NCBI GenBank assembly: GCA_900466945.1 | Contig: UBNV01000010.1 | Span: forward strand, 186,001-250,000 | Origin: Hyphomicrobiales bacterium | Lineage (GTDB): Bacteria; Pseudomonadota; Alphaproteobacteria; Rhizobiales; Rhizobiaceae | Direction of reading: 5' to 3' | Length of the DNA: 64,000 nucleotides | Part shown: positions 52,835 to 61,315 of the stretch, in pieces | Layout: each line of letters starts with the position of its first letter | How positions within the stretch are numbered: position 1 is the stretch's first letter | Translations under genes and position numbers: made by a program | Notes under the pieces: generated by a model | The model's input: only the letters and a program-made list of their open reading frames with translations | Database searches by the model: none | What the model was told of the DNA's origin: nothing

Positions 52835-53365
52835 ATGCCGAAGCTCACTTTCGCCCTTGTCGGGCTCGCCATGAGCCTGCTGCCGTCCGCCGGTCAGGCG
52901 GCGGACAAGTTCACGTTCGAAGACTATTTCAACGGCCGAACGGAAGCGGTAGGCTCGTTCAGCGCCATCAATGGAATGAAGCGAACGTTCACGGTCGATC
53001 TCACGGGCAAGTGGGATGGCAAAACGCTGACACTGCGTGAAGACTTTGTCTTCGACGACGGGGCCAAGGACCGCAAGACCTGGCGCTTCACCAAGACGGG
53101 GTCGACCACCTATAGCGGCACCCGCGAGGATGTGATCGGCGAGACGACGGTCCGGCTCAATGGTTCGGTTGCCCGCTTCAACTACCTCGTCTATCTGAGC
53201 CCGGAAACCAAAGGCAACAAGGTGCATTTCTGGGACAAGATGGTGTTGCGCGAGGATGGGACCGTGCTGAATACGGCACTCGTCACCAAGTTCGGCATCC
53301 CAGTCGCCAAGACCACCGTCGAGTTTCGTAAGCCGGGCACTTCGCACAAGACGGCGAGCCGCTGA
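52835..53365 (+). CDS. DUF3833 family secreted protein
   Basis: A 176-residue protein with a signal peptide (residues 1-22, LTFALVGLAMSLLPSAGQA then ADKFTF) and a beta-rich mature part of the DUF3833 type (FEDYFNGRTEAVGSF, TVDLTGKWDG, LREDFVFDDG, GNKVHFWDKM). Function unknown; members are mostly lipocalin-like periplasmic or lipoprotein forms, but no lipobox cysteine is seen here. It is separated from iolB by 116 bases and converges with a flavoprotein gene only three bases away. Confidence 0.8.
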   Translation: MPKLTFALVGLAMSLLPSAGQAADKFTFEDYFNGRTEAVGSFSAINGMKRTFTVDLTGKWDGKTLTLREDFVFDDGAKDRKTWRFTKTGSTTYSGTREDVIGETTVRLNGSVARFNYLVYLSPETKGNKVHFWDKMVLREDGTVLNTALVTKFGIPVAKTTVEFRKPGTSHKTASR

Positions 53366-53368
53366 GGC

Positions 53369-54583
53369 TCAAGCCTTTGATGTCTCCAGCCAGCGGTCAA
53401 TGCCGCTGGCGGCGGCAATGCCGGTCGCAAAGCAGGCGCTCAGCAGATAGCCGCCCGTTGGCGCTTCCCAATCGAGCATTTCGCCTGCCACGAAGATGCC
53501 TGGGCGCGATGTCAACATGAATCTCTCGTCAATCGCGTCAAGTGCCACGCCGCCTGCCGTCGAGATCGCCTCGGCGATCGGGCGGGGCCTCAAAACGGGG
53601 AGGGGCAGGGCCTTGATCAGGCGTGCTAGACCACCCGCATCAAGCTGGTTGGCGTCTGAATTCACCTCGCGCAGGAGCGCGATCTTCGCGCCGTCGAGAT
53701 TGGCCGCCTTCTTCAATCGTGTCGAAAAACTTGCCTTGCGGTCCTGCCGCGCGAGGTCCGCGACGAGCTTCTCCTCCGTCCGGCCCGGTGTGAGATCCAG
53801 CATGAGCGCTGCATGGCCGTCCCGGTCCAGCGCATCTCGAAGCGCTGCCGAGTGCGCGTAGATCAGACTTCCTTCAATGCCGCCCTTGCTGATGACGAAT
53901 TCACCCTGAGTGGTTCCGGCCGTAGAGGTGGCCTTTACCGATTTGATCGGCTGGCCGGAGAAGCGGGTGTCGAAACTTTCGGAAAAATCGCTGTCGAAGC
54001 CGCAATTGGCCGGGCGAAGCGGTGTGACATCGACGCGTTCGGCTTTCAGCACTGGCACCCAGGCGGCATCTGACCCGAGCTTCGGCCAGCTTGCGCCGCC
54101 GAGTGCGAGGAGCGTTGCGTCGGCGGTGACGTGCTTCTGACCCTCCGGAGTTTCGAAAAGCAGGGTCTTTCCGTCAAATCCCGTCCAGCGATGGCGGGTG
54201 AGGATGGTCACGCCCATGCCTTCCAGCCGCTTCAGCCAGGCGCGCAGCAGCGGCGACGCTTTCATCACCTTGGGGAAGACGCGGCCGGAGGAGCCGACAA
54301 AGGTCTCTGTGCCCAGATCAGCGGCCCAGACCCTGATGGCTTCCGGCGTCATCAGGTCAAGCACGGGGCGCAGCCGATCGTTCGCCGCGCCAAAGCGGGT
54401 CACGAAGCGCGCATAGTCCTCGGCATGGGTGATGTTGAGGCCGGACTTGCCGGCGAGCAGGAACTTGCGGCCGACCGTCGGCATGGCGTCGTAGACGGTG
54501 ACGGCATTGCCTTTGCCGACGAGATGTTCCGCCGCCATCAGGCCCGCCGGGCCGCCGCCGATGATCGCCACGCTCTTCGACAT
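53369..54583 (-). CDS. HI0933-family flavoprotein
   Basis: A 404-residue NAD(P)/FAD-dependent oxidoreductase of the HI0933/BaiN-like family (TIGR03862 type). N-terminal FAD-binding motif VAIIGGGPAGLMAAEHL, then the diagnostic VGRKFLLAGKSGLNITH and RVFPKVMKASPLL; the C-terminus has the FAD motif GIFVAGEMLDWEAPTGGYLL. The physiological reaction is unknown. It begins six bases after the end of the aminotransferase gene on the same strand, and may share its transcript. Confidence 0.88.
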   Translation of the reverse strand: MSKSVAIIGGGPAGLMAAEHLVGKGNAVTVYDAMPTVGRKFLLAGKSGLNITHAEDYARFVTRFGAANDRLRPVLDLMTPEAIRVWAADLGTETFVGSSGRVFPKVMKASPLLRAWLKRLEGMGVTILTRHRWTGFDGKTLLFETPEGQKHVTADATLLALGGASWPKLGSDAAWVPVLKAERVDVTPLRPANCGFDSDFSESFDTRFSGQPIKSVKATSTAGTTQGEFVISKGGIEGSLIYAHSAALRDALDRDGHAALMLDLTPGRTEEKLVADLARQDRKASFSTRLKKAANLDGAKIALLREVNSDANQLDAGGLARLIKALPLPVLRPRPIAEAISTAGGVALDAIDERFMLTSRPGIFVAGEMLDWEAPTGGYLLSACFATGIAAASGIDRWLETSKA

Positions 54584-54589
54584 CAGCGA

Positions 54590-55765
54590 TCAGTCCAACT
54601 TGAAGGTCGAGAGACGATCGACCAGACCTTCGATCGTTGCGCTATCGGCATTGGCGAAGGCGAAGCGCAGGTAGTCCTGGCAGTCGTCGCCGAAATAGGC
54701 GCCGGGAATGCAGAGCACGCCCGCCTTCTTTGCCAGTCTTTCCGCCACATAGGCCGAGTCCTGGCCTGTAAAGGGATGGCGGATGAAGGCGAAATAGGCG
54801 CCGAGCGAGTCCATCTTCCAGGCGGGGAGTTTGGACATCACGCCTTTCAGGGTTTCGGCGCGCTTGAGGATCTCGATGCGGTTGTCGTCGCGCCAGGCCT
54901 TGAGTGCCGGGATCGCCTTGGCGATGGCCGCCTGGGGCGCGCGGGGTGCGCAGATCTGCAGGTTGTCCATGACCTTGGCTATTTCCGAGACGGCGCGGGG
55001 GCCGGCCGTGATTGCGCCGAGGCGATGGCCGGGGATGCAGAAGGATTTGGAGAAGGAATAGAGCAGAATCAGGTTTTCTGCCCAGCCTTCGACCGAGAGC
55101 AGATCATGCGGGCGGCCTTCGCCGGGGAGGAAGTCGCGATAGGTTTCGTCGAGAATAAGGAACGCGCCGGCCTTGCGGCAGGCGTCGAAGGTCTGGCGCA
55201 GCAGGTCCGCCGGATAGATGGCGCCGGTCGGGTTGTTCGGCGAGACCAGTGCTACGGCCTTGACGCCCTTCGCCAGGACCGCCTCGATGCCTTCGATGGT
55301 GGGTACGAAACCGGTGGCGGGATCAAGCGGGATCAGCTCGCGGCGAATGCCCATCATCGCCAGCGTGGTTTCCTGGTTGAAGTAGAAGGGATCTGTCAGC
55401 GCCACTGCATCGCCGCTCCCCGCAATCGCGGAGACTGTTGCCATGAAGGCCTGGTTGCAGCCGGCCGTGATGTGGATGTTGTTGGCGGTAATGGGCGCGC
55501 CATAAACGGCAGCAACCTCCGCCGCATAGGCTTCGCGCAGCGGCGCTTCGCCTTCGATCGGGCCGTAGCCGGCATTCGCCCGGGCGGAAGCGGCTTCCGC
55601 CAGCCAGGCAAAGAGATCGGGATGCGGCGGATAGCCGGGCACCGCCTGGCTCAAGTCGATCATTGGGCCCGCCGCTCCGTCATAGGCGCGTGCCCAGGCG
55701 AAGACGGAAGGCACGGGCGGAGCCGAGAGATCTGCGACGAGCGGATTGAAGGGTGCGGCGGGCAT
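54590..55765 (-). CDS. Class I/II PLP-dependent aminotransferase
   Basis: A 391-residue fold-type I aminotransferase. The PLP lysine is in YSFSKSFCIPGHRLG, the PLP-contact asparagine in VSPNNPTGAIY and aspartate in LILDETYRDF; the substrate arginine is probably in LRFAFAN. GAGGAACC precedes the ATG. It sits between the flavoprotein gene and a LysR regulator (22 bases away) on the same strand, across from a ureohydrolase and polyamine-type ABC transporter. It could act on an omega-amino acid or related product of that pathway, but the amino donor is not identifiable. Confidence 0.9.
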   Translation of the reverse strand: MPAAPFNPLVADLSAPPVPSVFAWARAYDGAAGPMIDLSQAVPGYPPHPDLFAWLAEAASARANAGYGPIEGEAPLREAYAAEVAAVYGAPITANNIHITAGCNQAFMATVSAIAGSGDAVALTDPFYFNQETTLAMMGIRRELIPLDPATGFVPTIEGIEAVLAKGVKAVALVSPNNPTGAIYPADLLRQTFDACRKAGAFLILDETYRDFLPGEGRPHDLLSVEGWAENLILLYSFSKSFCIPGHRLGAITAGPRAVSEIAKVMDNLQICAPRAPQAAIAKAIPALKAWRDDNRIEILKRAETLKGVMSKLPAWKMDSLGAYFAFIRHPFTGQDSAYVAERLAKKAGVLCIPGAYFGDDCQDYLRFAFANADSATIEGLVDRLSTFKLD

Positions 55766-55786
55766 GGCAGGTTCCTCGGTCAGTTG

Positions 55787-56773
55787 TCAGCTCTCTTCCA
55801 GGAGCTGGGCAGTGGTGTTTGTGTTGCGCTTGCGTGTCGAGGGCAGGCCTCGACCCGAAGATCGGCTTGCCGGGCGCGGCTGGCCGGCGCGCTCGGTTTC
55901 GATCATGTCGAAGATCCAGTCGATGAAGACCTTGGCGATCGGCGCCGCGCGCACGTCGTTGCGGGCGGCAACATAAAAGGCGTCAGGTGCGGGCACCGCG
56001 AGATCGAAGGGGATCACAAGTTCGCCGGCGGCAATCAGGCTGGACGCCGTGATGCTGTCGCCGAGCGCCACGCCCTGGCCGAAACGGGCAGCCTCGGTCG
56101 AGAGCCTTGCATCGCCCATGAAGTGTTCGCGCGCCTTCGGCATGTCGAGCTGATCAGCGGCGGCGAGCCAGCTTCGCCATTCGCGACCGTCGTCGCCATG
56201 CAGCAGCACATGGTCGTGCAGATCGCGAACGGAGCGCAGCGGCCGCGTATTGAGCAGCGTCGGGCTGACAACGGGGAAGAGTTCGAAGGTGCTCCAGAGC
56301 CGTGTCCAGCAATCCTTCCAGCCGCCCGCGCCATAGAGGATCGCGATGTCGATGTCGGGGGAGTAGATGAGGTTCGGATCGTTGCTCGACGTCAGCGTCA
56401 GGCTGATCTCGGGATAGCGATCGACGAAGGAGCCGAGGCGGGGCACGAGCCAAAGCGAGAGCAGAGCGGGCACGCAGGAGATGCGCAGGCTGCCGCTGGT
56501 CGAGGGGCGGTTCATCAGCGCGGTTGCCGCCGCAATGCCGTCGAAAGCCTGGGTGACGGCCGGCAGGAGAAGCGCGCCCTGCGGCGTCAGTTTCAGCCGC
56601 TTGCCGCCGCGCTCGAAAAGCGCCGTCTTCAGCGTTTCTTCAAGGCTGCGGATCTGATGCGAAATGGCGCCGTGGGTCACGCTCAGCTCTCGCGCGGCAG
56701 CCGAGATCGAGCCACGGCGCGCGGCCGCCTCGAAGGCGCGTAGAGGGTTCAGCGGGGGCAGGCGACTTGCCAT
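55787..56773 (-). CDS. LysR-family regulator (GcvA-like)
   Basis: A 328-residue LysR-type regulator with helix-turn-helix at residues about 10-50 (NPLRAFEAAARRGSISAAA then THGAISHQIRSLEE), typical of the GcvA-like subgroup, and a C-terminal effector domain. An unusual basic and serine-rich tail (SRSSGRGLPSTRKRNTNT) extends the C-terminus. It is divergent from the agmatinase-family gene with a 163-base gap that holds an inverted repeat, so it probably controls that operon as well as the aminotransferase downstream. Confidence 0.9.
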   Translation of the reverse strand: MASRLPPLNPLRAFEAAARRGSISAAARELSVTHGAISHQIRSLEETLKTALFERGGKRLKLTPQGALLLPAVTQAFDGIAAATALMNRPSTSGSLRISCVPALLSLWLVPRLGSFVDRYPEISLTLTSSNDPNLIYSPDIDIAILYGAGGWKDCWTRLWSTFELFPVVSPTLLNTRPLRSVRDLHDHVLLHGDDGREWRSWLAAADQLDMPKAREHFMGDARLSTEAARFGQGVALGDSITASSLIAAGELVIPFDLAVPAPDAFYVAARNDVRAAPIAKVFIDWIFDMIETERAGQPRPASRSSGRGLPSTRKRNTNTTAQLLEES

Positions 56774-56897
56774 GACGGGTTCAGGATCCGTGAATTTTTC
56801 TCACATTGAATGCTATAACATCGTGAATTGATTTTCCAAGTCGGTTGCGGGTTAATGCTCACAATAAAGGCATGCCGAGATCGTGCCGCAAAAATGG

Positions 56898-56916
56898 ACG
56901 ATGGTCTGATCATCGT
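56898..56916. promoter_or_regulatory. Inverted repeat upstream of agmatinase-family gene
   Basis: ACGATG-GTCTGAT-CATCGT, perfect 6-base arms, 20 bases before the start codon in the gap shared with the divergent LysR gene. Could be a LysR site or a weak mRNA hairpin. Confidence 0.4.
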
Positions 56917-56936
56917 TCACTAATAGGGAACGCCAG

Positions 56937-57992
56937 ATGACTTTCGATGAAAAGCGCCTTGCGGCGCTGCGCGAAAAATACGGAAACGACAAGGCCGGCG
57001 AGATCTTCGACCCGAAATTTGCCAAGGTCGGAGAGAAGATCTTCTCGAATGGTACGCGTGCAGCGCCGTATGCCGGCGTGCCGACTTTCGTGTCTGCGCC
57101 CTATCGTCAGGTCGATCAGCGCAACCCTGAAGTCAGCGATCTTGATGTCGCGATTGTCGGCGTTCCCATGGATCTCGGCGTCACCAATCGGCCGGGCTCG
57201 CGCTTCGGGCCTCGTGCCCTTCGGGCGATCGATCGCATCGGTCCCTACAATCACGTGCTCGAATGCGCGCCGGTCTTCGATCTCAAGGTCGCCGATATCG
57301 GTGACGTGCCGTTTTCCAGCCGCTACCGGCTGGAGATGAGCCATGATGATATCGAGGCCTATCACACGAAGCTGGTCGCCCAAGGCGTTCTGCCGCTTTC
57401 CGTCGGCGGTGACCATTCGATCACCCATCCAATCATGAAGGCGATTGCGAAGAAGCATGGCCCTGTTGGCATGATCCATATCGACGCCCATTGCGATACC
57501 GGCGGGGCTTTCGACCAGACGAAGTTCCACCATGGCGGCCCGTTCCGCAATGCCGTGCTCGACGGCGTGCTCGATCCTGTCCGGACGATCCAGATTGGCA
57601 TTCGGGGTCCTGCCGAATATCTCTGGGAATTCTCTTACGAGTCCGGCATGACCGTCATTCATGCCGAGGAGATAAACGGTCTCGGGATCCAGGCGATCAT
57701 CGAAAAGGCGAAGGCCGTCATCGGTGATGGCCCGACCTATCTCTCCTTCGACATCGACAGTCTTGACCCGAGCGTCGCACCCGGCACCGGCACGCCGGAA
57801 GTGGGTGGTCTGACGTCACGCGAGGCACTGGAACTGATCCGCGGCTTCAAGGGCGTGAACCTTGTTGGTGGCGACGTGGTGGAAGTCGCGCCCCAATATG
57901 ATGCAAACCACAATACGGCACATGTCGGCGCACAAATCCTCTTCGAAATCCTCAGCCTGATGGTCTACAGTCCGGCCATCAAGGCCCGTTGA
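56937..57992 (+). CDS. Agmatinase-family ureohydrolase
   Basis: A 351-residue ureohydrolase. The binuclear metal motifs are present: GGDHSIT, IDAHCDTGG (DAHxD) and SFDIDSLDPSVAPGTGTPE. The family includes agmatinase, guanidinobutyrase, guanidinopropionase and guanidine hydrolase, which release urea from a guanidino group; sequence alone does not say which. The N-terminal extension of about 35 residues (from TFDEKRLAALREKYGND) is longer than that of E. coli SpeB. It is followed by a polyamine-type ABC transporter, so it is probably catabolic. Often annotated speB, but I leave the symbol open. Confidence 0.87.
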   Translation: MTFDEKRLAALREKYGNDKAGEIFDPKFAKVGEKIFSNGTRAAPYAGVPTFVSAPYRQVDQRNPEVSDLDVAIVGVPMDLGVTNRPGSRFGPRALRAIDRIGPYNHVLECAPVFDLKVADIGDVPFSSRYRLEMSHDDIEAYHTKLVAQGVLPLSVGGDHSITHPIMKAIAKKHGPVGMIHIDAHCDTGGAFDQTKFHHGGPFRNAVLDGVLDPVRTIQIGIRGPAEYLWEFSYESGMTVIHAEEINGLGIQAIIEKAKAVIGDGPTYLSFDIDSLDPSVAPGTGTPEVGGLTSREALELIRGFKGVNLVGGDVVEVAPQYDANHNTAHVGAQILFEILSLMVYSPAIKAR

Positions 57993-58081
57993 GGGCAGAT
58001 CTCCCGGGCGGCTCATGTCGTCCGGCAACCGATACAGACGAACGGGCGAAAACGCCTCAACCACAACAAGGGAACAGGACC

Positions 58082-59170
58082 ATGAAAGACATTCTCTCCA
58101 CTTCCGTCAGCCGCCGCGGCGTGCTCGCCGGCTCGGCCGCCGTTGCTGGCGCGCTTGCCATGCCGTCTATCCTGCGCGCCCAGGACAAGTCGATCAAGAT
58201 CGGCGTCTATGGCGGCTACTTCAAGGATTCGTTCGACAAGAACATCTTCCCGGACTTCACCAAGGCGACCGGCATTGCCGTCGAATCCATCGCCGAGCCC
58301 ACGGGTGAAGCCTGGCTCGTGCAGCTGGAACAGGCCGCCAAGGCCGGCCAGGCCCCGGCCGACCTTTCGATGATGTCGCAGGTGGCGATGCTTAAAGGTC
58401 AGGCGACCGAGCTCTGGGCACCGATCGACATGGCGAAGATCAAGAACGCCTCTGGCCTGATCGACCGCTTCGTCAACAAGTATCCTGACGGACGCGTCGC
58501 CGGCGTCGGTGCTGTTGCCTGGTACATCACGCTCGTCACCAACACCGATGTCTACAAGGAAGCACCGACCTCCTGGGAAGCGCTGTGGGATCCGGCAAAT
58601 GCCGACAAGCTCGGCCTGCTCGCGCTCGTCTCCAACTCCTTCCTGCTGGAAGTGACCGCCAAGACATATATGGGCGGCACCAATGCGCTCGATACCGAAG
58701 AGGGCATCCTGAAGGCGCTGGAGAAGCTTGCGGAAGTGAAGCCGAATGTGCGCCTCTGGTATCGTGACGAAGCCCAGTTCGAGCAGTCGCTGAAGTCGGG
58801 CGAAATCCCGATGGGCCAGTATTACCACGACGTCACGGGTCTTGCCGCAGCCGACGGCCAGCCGGTCCGTTCGACCTTCCCGAAGGAAGGCGGCATCCAG
58901 GACTCGGGTTGCTGGGCTCTGTCGCGCGCCTCGACCAAGACCGAGGAAGCGCATGTCTTCATCGACTACATGTGCCAGCCGTCGATCCAGGCGACCCTGT
59001 CGCGCAAGGTCGGCACCGCGCCGACGGTCAAGCGCGAACTGCTCGACCTGACCGATGCCGAATTCGCCTCGGTTTCCTCCGATATCGAGCCGATCACGCC
59101 GCGTTATGATCTCTACCAGACCAAGTCGGACTGGCTGAACCAGAAGTGGACCGAGCTGATCGTCGGCTGA
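58082..59170 (+). CDS. Polyamine-type ABC transporter binding protein
   Basis: A 362-residue periplasmic binding protein of the spermidine/putrescine (PotD-like) class. The N-terminus SVSRRGVLAGSAAVAGALAM has an S-R-R-x-x-L twin-arginine motif, pointing to Tat export. Mature parts include IKIGVYGGYFKDSFDKNIF, LWAPIDMAKI and DYMCQPSIQATLSRKVG. The frame is open to 57989, but ATG 58082 starts the signal peptide. It is 90 bases after the ureohydrolase and 256 bases before the ATPase, with a repeat element in that gap. Confidence 0.9.
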   Translation: MKDILSTSVSRRGVLAGSAAVAGALAMPSILRAQDKSIKIGVYGGYFKDSFDKNIFPDFTKATGIAVESIAEPTGEAWLVQLEQAAKAGQAPADLSMMSQVAMLKGQATELWAPIDMAKIKNASGLIDRFVNKYPDGRVAGVGAVAWYITLVTNTDVYKEAPTSWEALWDPANADKLGLLALVSNSFLLEVTAKTYMGGTNALDTEEGILKALEKLAEVKPNVRLWYRDEAQFEQSLKSGEIPMGQYYHDVTGLAAADGQPVRSTFPKEGGIQDSGCWALSRASTKTEEAHVFIDYMCQPSIQATLSRKVGTAPTVKRELLDLTDAEFASVSSDIEPITPRYDLYQTKSDWLNQKWTELIVG

Positions 59171-59205
59171 TTTTACTGGGCGGGTGCCGCTTATCCGCCT
59201 ACCGG

Positions 59206-59298
59206 CACCTTCTCCCCGTAGGCGGGCAGAAGGTGATGAGTGGGACGCAGCGCGCCAACTTTCCCTCTCCCCGCTTGCGGGGAGAGGGTAGGGTGAGG
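59206..59298. repeat. Palindromic intergenic repeat (rhizobial RIME-like)
   Basis: Two adjacent hairpins: an imperfect one at 59206-59235 (CACCTTCT ... AGAAGGTG arms) and a perfect 12-base stem, CCCTCTCCCCGC / GCGGGGAGAGGG (59263-59274, 59277-59288) with a two-base loop, followed by a TAGGGTGAGGGG tail. This sequence style is typical of short dispersed repeats in Rhizobiaceae and Brucellaceae genomes. It lies between the binding-protein and ATPase genes and could act as a partial terminator or mRNA-stability element. Only one copy is present in the window. Confidence 0.7.
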
Positions 59299-59426
59299 GG
59301 CAAAGCCTCAACCACAAACGCGTGTTGCGCCTCATGGGACTGCTCAGCGTTTGCGAGACAATTCGGGCGTGAGATGCTATTGCCGCGCCAAAGGGCTTTG
59401 AGCCTACACCATTTGATTTCGGAGAC

Positions 59427-60464
59427 ATGATGTCCGGCCTCGCCCTCAATTCCATCACCAAGCAATTCGGTCCGTTTACGGCCGTAGACGATGTCGAACT
59501 TTCGGTGCCACATGGTACCTTTGTCTGCCTGCTCGGTCCATCCGGTTGCGGCAAGACCACATTGCTCCGGATGGTTGCGGGTCTCGATAGTCCGACAAAT
59601 GGCGCGATCGTGCTCGACGGGCAGGACATTACCCAGCTTCCGACGCACAAACGTGATCTGGGAATGGTGTTCCAGTCGCTGGCTCTTTTCCCGCATCTGA
59701 CCGTCGGCGAGAACATCGCCTATCCCTTGCGCATCCGGGGCATTGGCCGCGAGAAGCAGGTGAAGCGGGTGGATGAGCTGCTCTCCATGATCCACCTCAC
59801 CGGTTATGCCGACCGTCCGGTGCACAAGCTTTCCGGCGGCCAGCGGCAGCGTGTGGCGATTGCCCGGGCGCTTGCCATTTCCCCGAAGCTGTTCCTGCTC
59901 GACGAGCCCTTGTCTGCGCTCGATGCCAAGCTGCGCGAGGCGATGCAGGTGGAGCTGCGCAAGCTGCAGCAGCAGCTCGGCATCACCACCATTGTCGTGA
60001 CCCATGACCAGCGCGAGGCGATGACCATGGCCGATACGGTTGTCGTCATGAATGGCGGCAAGATCCGCCAGGCGGCGAGCCCGATCGAGATCTATCGCAA
60101 GCCGGCCGACCGTTTTGTTGCCGATTTCATCGGTTCGACCAACCTGCTGCCGCTGACCGCGCAGGGTGGAGCAGCCCTCGTTCTCGGCCAGACCGTCGCC
60201 GGCATTTCGGCACCGTCAGGTTCGGCGCAAGCCAGCCTTTCAGTTCGCCCCGAGGATGTGAAGCTCTCGGCTCCCGGCGAGGGCCGCATCACCGGCAAGG
60301 TCACCTTCATCCGCGATCTCGGCGGCACCATCGAGACCTTCCTCGACGTCTCAGGCACCGAAGTCGTCGCCGTCTCGACCCCGCGCGAGCGGCCGATCGT
60401 CACCATCGGCCAGGATGTCGGCATCGTCATCGACCCCGAGACCGCCGTGGTGCTGTCGGCATGA
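59427..60464 (+). CDS. Polyamine-type ABC transporter ATPase
   Basis: A 345-residue ATPase with Walker A GPSGCGKTT, Q-loop MVFQSLALFPH, signature LSGGQRQRVAIARAL, Walker B LFLLDEPLSALDA and H-loop VVTHDQ, followed by a TOBE domain (SVRPEDVKLSAPGEGRI) typical of the PotA/FbpC-type importers. ATG 59427 (or 59430) follows GGAG. Overlaps the first permease gene by four bases. It powers import of the solute captured by the preceding binding protein. Confidence 0.93.
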   Translation: MMSGLALNSITKQFGPFTAVDDVELSVPHGTFVCLLGPSGCGKTTLLRMVAGLDSPTNGAIVLDGQDITQLPTHKRDLGMVFQSLALFPHLTVGENIAYPLRIRGIGREKQVKRVDELLSMIHLTGYADRPVHKLSGGQRQRVAIARALAISPKLFLLDEPLSALDAKLREAMQVELRKLQQQLGITTIVVTHDQREAMTMADTVVVMNGGKIRQAASPIEIYRKPADRFVADFIGSTNLLPLTAQGGAALVLGQTVAGISAPSGSAQASLSVRPEDVKLSAPGEGRITGKVTFIRDLGGTIETFLDVSGTEVVAVSTPRERPIVTIGQDVGIVIDPETAVVLSA

Positions 60465-61315
60465 GACGCGAACCGCCCAAGACCGCGCTCGACTATGCGC
60501 CGCTCGCTTTTCCTGCGGGCATGCTGATCCTGTTCTTCGTCGTACCCTTTGCGACGATGATTGCCGTGTCCTTCTTCAAGCGGGATCCGACCGGCTTCTA
60601 TTCGCCGGATTTCGTCTTCGACAACTACGCCCGCTTCCTGTCGTTCTTCTTCGGGGGCGTGCTCAGCTTCTCGCTGATGCTAGCGATCGCCGTCGCCATA
60701 GTCTGCGTGACGTTGGCGCTGCCCTTCACCTATCTGCTCGCCCGCATGTCGCGCAAAGCGCAGGTGCTTTGGCTCGTGGCGCTCCTCTCCATCCTGTCGC
60801 TCTCGGAAGTCATCATCGGATTTGCCTGGTCGACGCTGTTTTCGCGCACGGCCGGCATCACCAATCTGCTTGTGATGATCGGCTTGATGGAAAGCCCCGT
60901 GGCATTGATGCCAAATTTCGGCGCGGTGCTGACGGGCATGACCTATCAGGCGCTGCCCTATACGGTCCTCGTGCTCTATCCCGCTCTCGTCAGGCTGGAC
61001 CCCACACTGACGGAAGCGGCGCGCACGCTTGGTGCCTCGCCGCTCCGCGCCTTCTTCACGGTGGTCGTGCCGGCATTGCGCAACACGTTGATTGCTACGC
61101 TGATCATGGTCTTCATTTTTGCGCTCGGCTCTTATCTTCTGCCGCAGATTCTTGGCCGTCCCTCGCATTGGACGCTGTCTGTGCTGATCACCGACCAGGC
61201 GATCTACCAGTCCAACATGCCGTTCGCCGCCGCCATGGCCGTGTTCCTCGTGCTCGTCACGCTCGGCATGGTGGCGCTGACGCTGCTGATCGGTCGCAAG
61301 GGAGAGGCAGCATGA
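60461..61315 (+). CDS. ABC transporter permease (PotB-like)
   Basis: A 284-residue inner-membrane permease with six helices. The EAA loop for contact with the ATPase is present as LTEAARTLGASPLRAFFTVVVPAL. N-terminal helix LAFPAGMLILFFVVPFATMI. Four-base overlaps with both the ATPase and the next permease mark a translationally coupled operon. It forms a heterodimer with the following permease. Confidence 0.92.
   Translation: MRREPPKTALDYAPLAFPAGMLILFFVVPFATMIAVSFFKRDPTGFYSPDFVFDNYARFLSFFFGGVLSFSLMLAIAVAIVCVTLALPFTYLLARMSRKAQVLWLVALLSILSLSEVIIGFAWSTLFSRTAGITNLLVMIGLMESPVALMPNFGAVLTGMTYQALPYTVLVLYPALVRLDPTLTEAARTLGASPLRAFFTVVVPALRNTLIATLIMVFIFALGSYLLPQILGRPSHWTLSVLITDQAIYQSNMPFAAAMAVFLVLVTLGMVALTLLIGRKGEAA

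Noticed and set aside
54131..56743. Very long plus-strand open frame (870 codons)
   Set aside because: It lies antisense to three well-recognised minus-strand genes (flavoprotein, aminotransferase, LysR). High GC content suppresses stop codons in the antisense frame; the product has no recognisable domain.
56795..56840. TCAC...GTGA pair near the GcvA-like gene as operator
   Set aside because: Arms are only four bases with a long spacer, within an AT-rich tract; not distinguishable from chance.
59263..59288. Perfect hairpin as a CRISPR repeat or terminator
   Set aside because: Single copy with no spacers, so not CRISPR. No T-run follows, so a simple rho-independent terminator is unlikely; the dispersed palindromic repeat reading is better.
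60415..61311. Long N-terminal extension of the second ABC permease
   Set aside because: This part lies within the first permease gene in another frame, shows no hydrophobic helices and has arginine-rich low-quality sequence. ATG 61312 with a four-base overlap is the real start.
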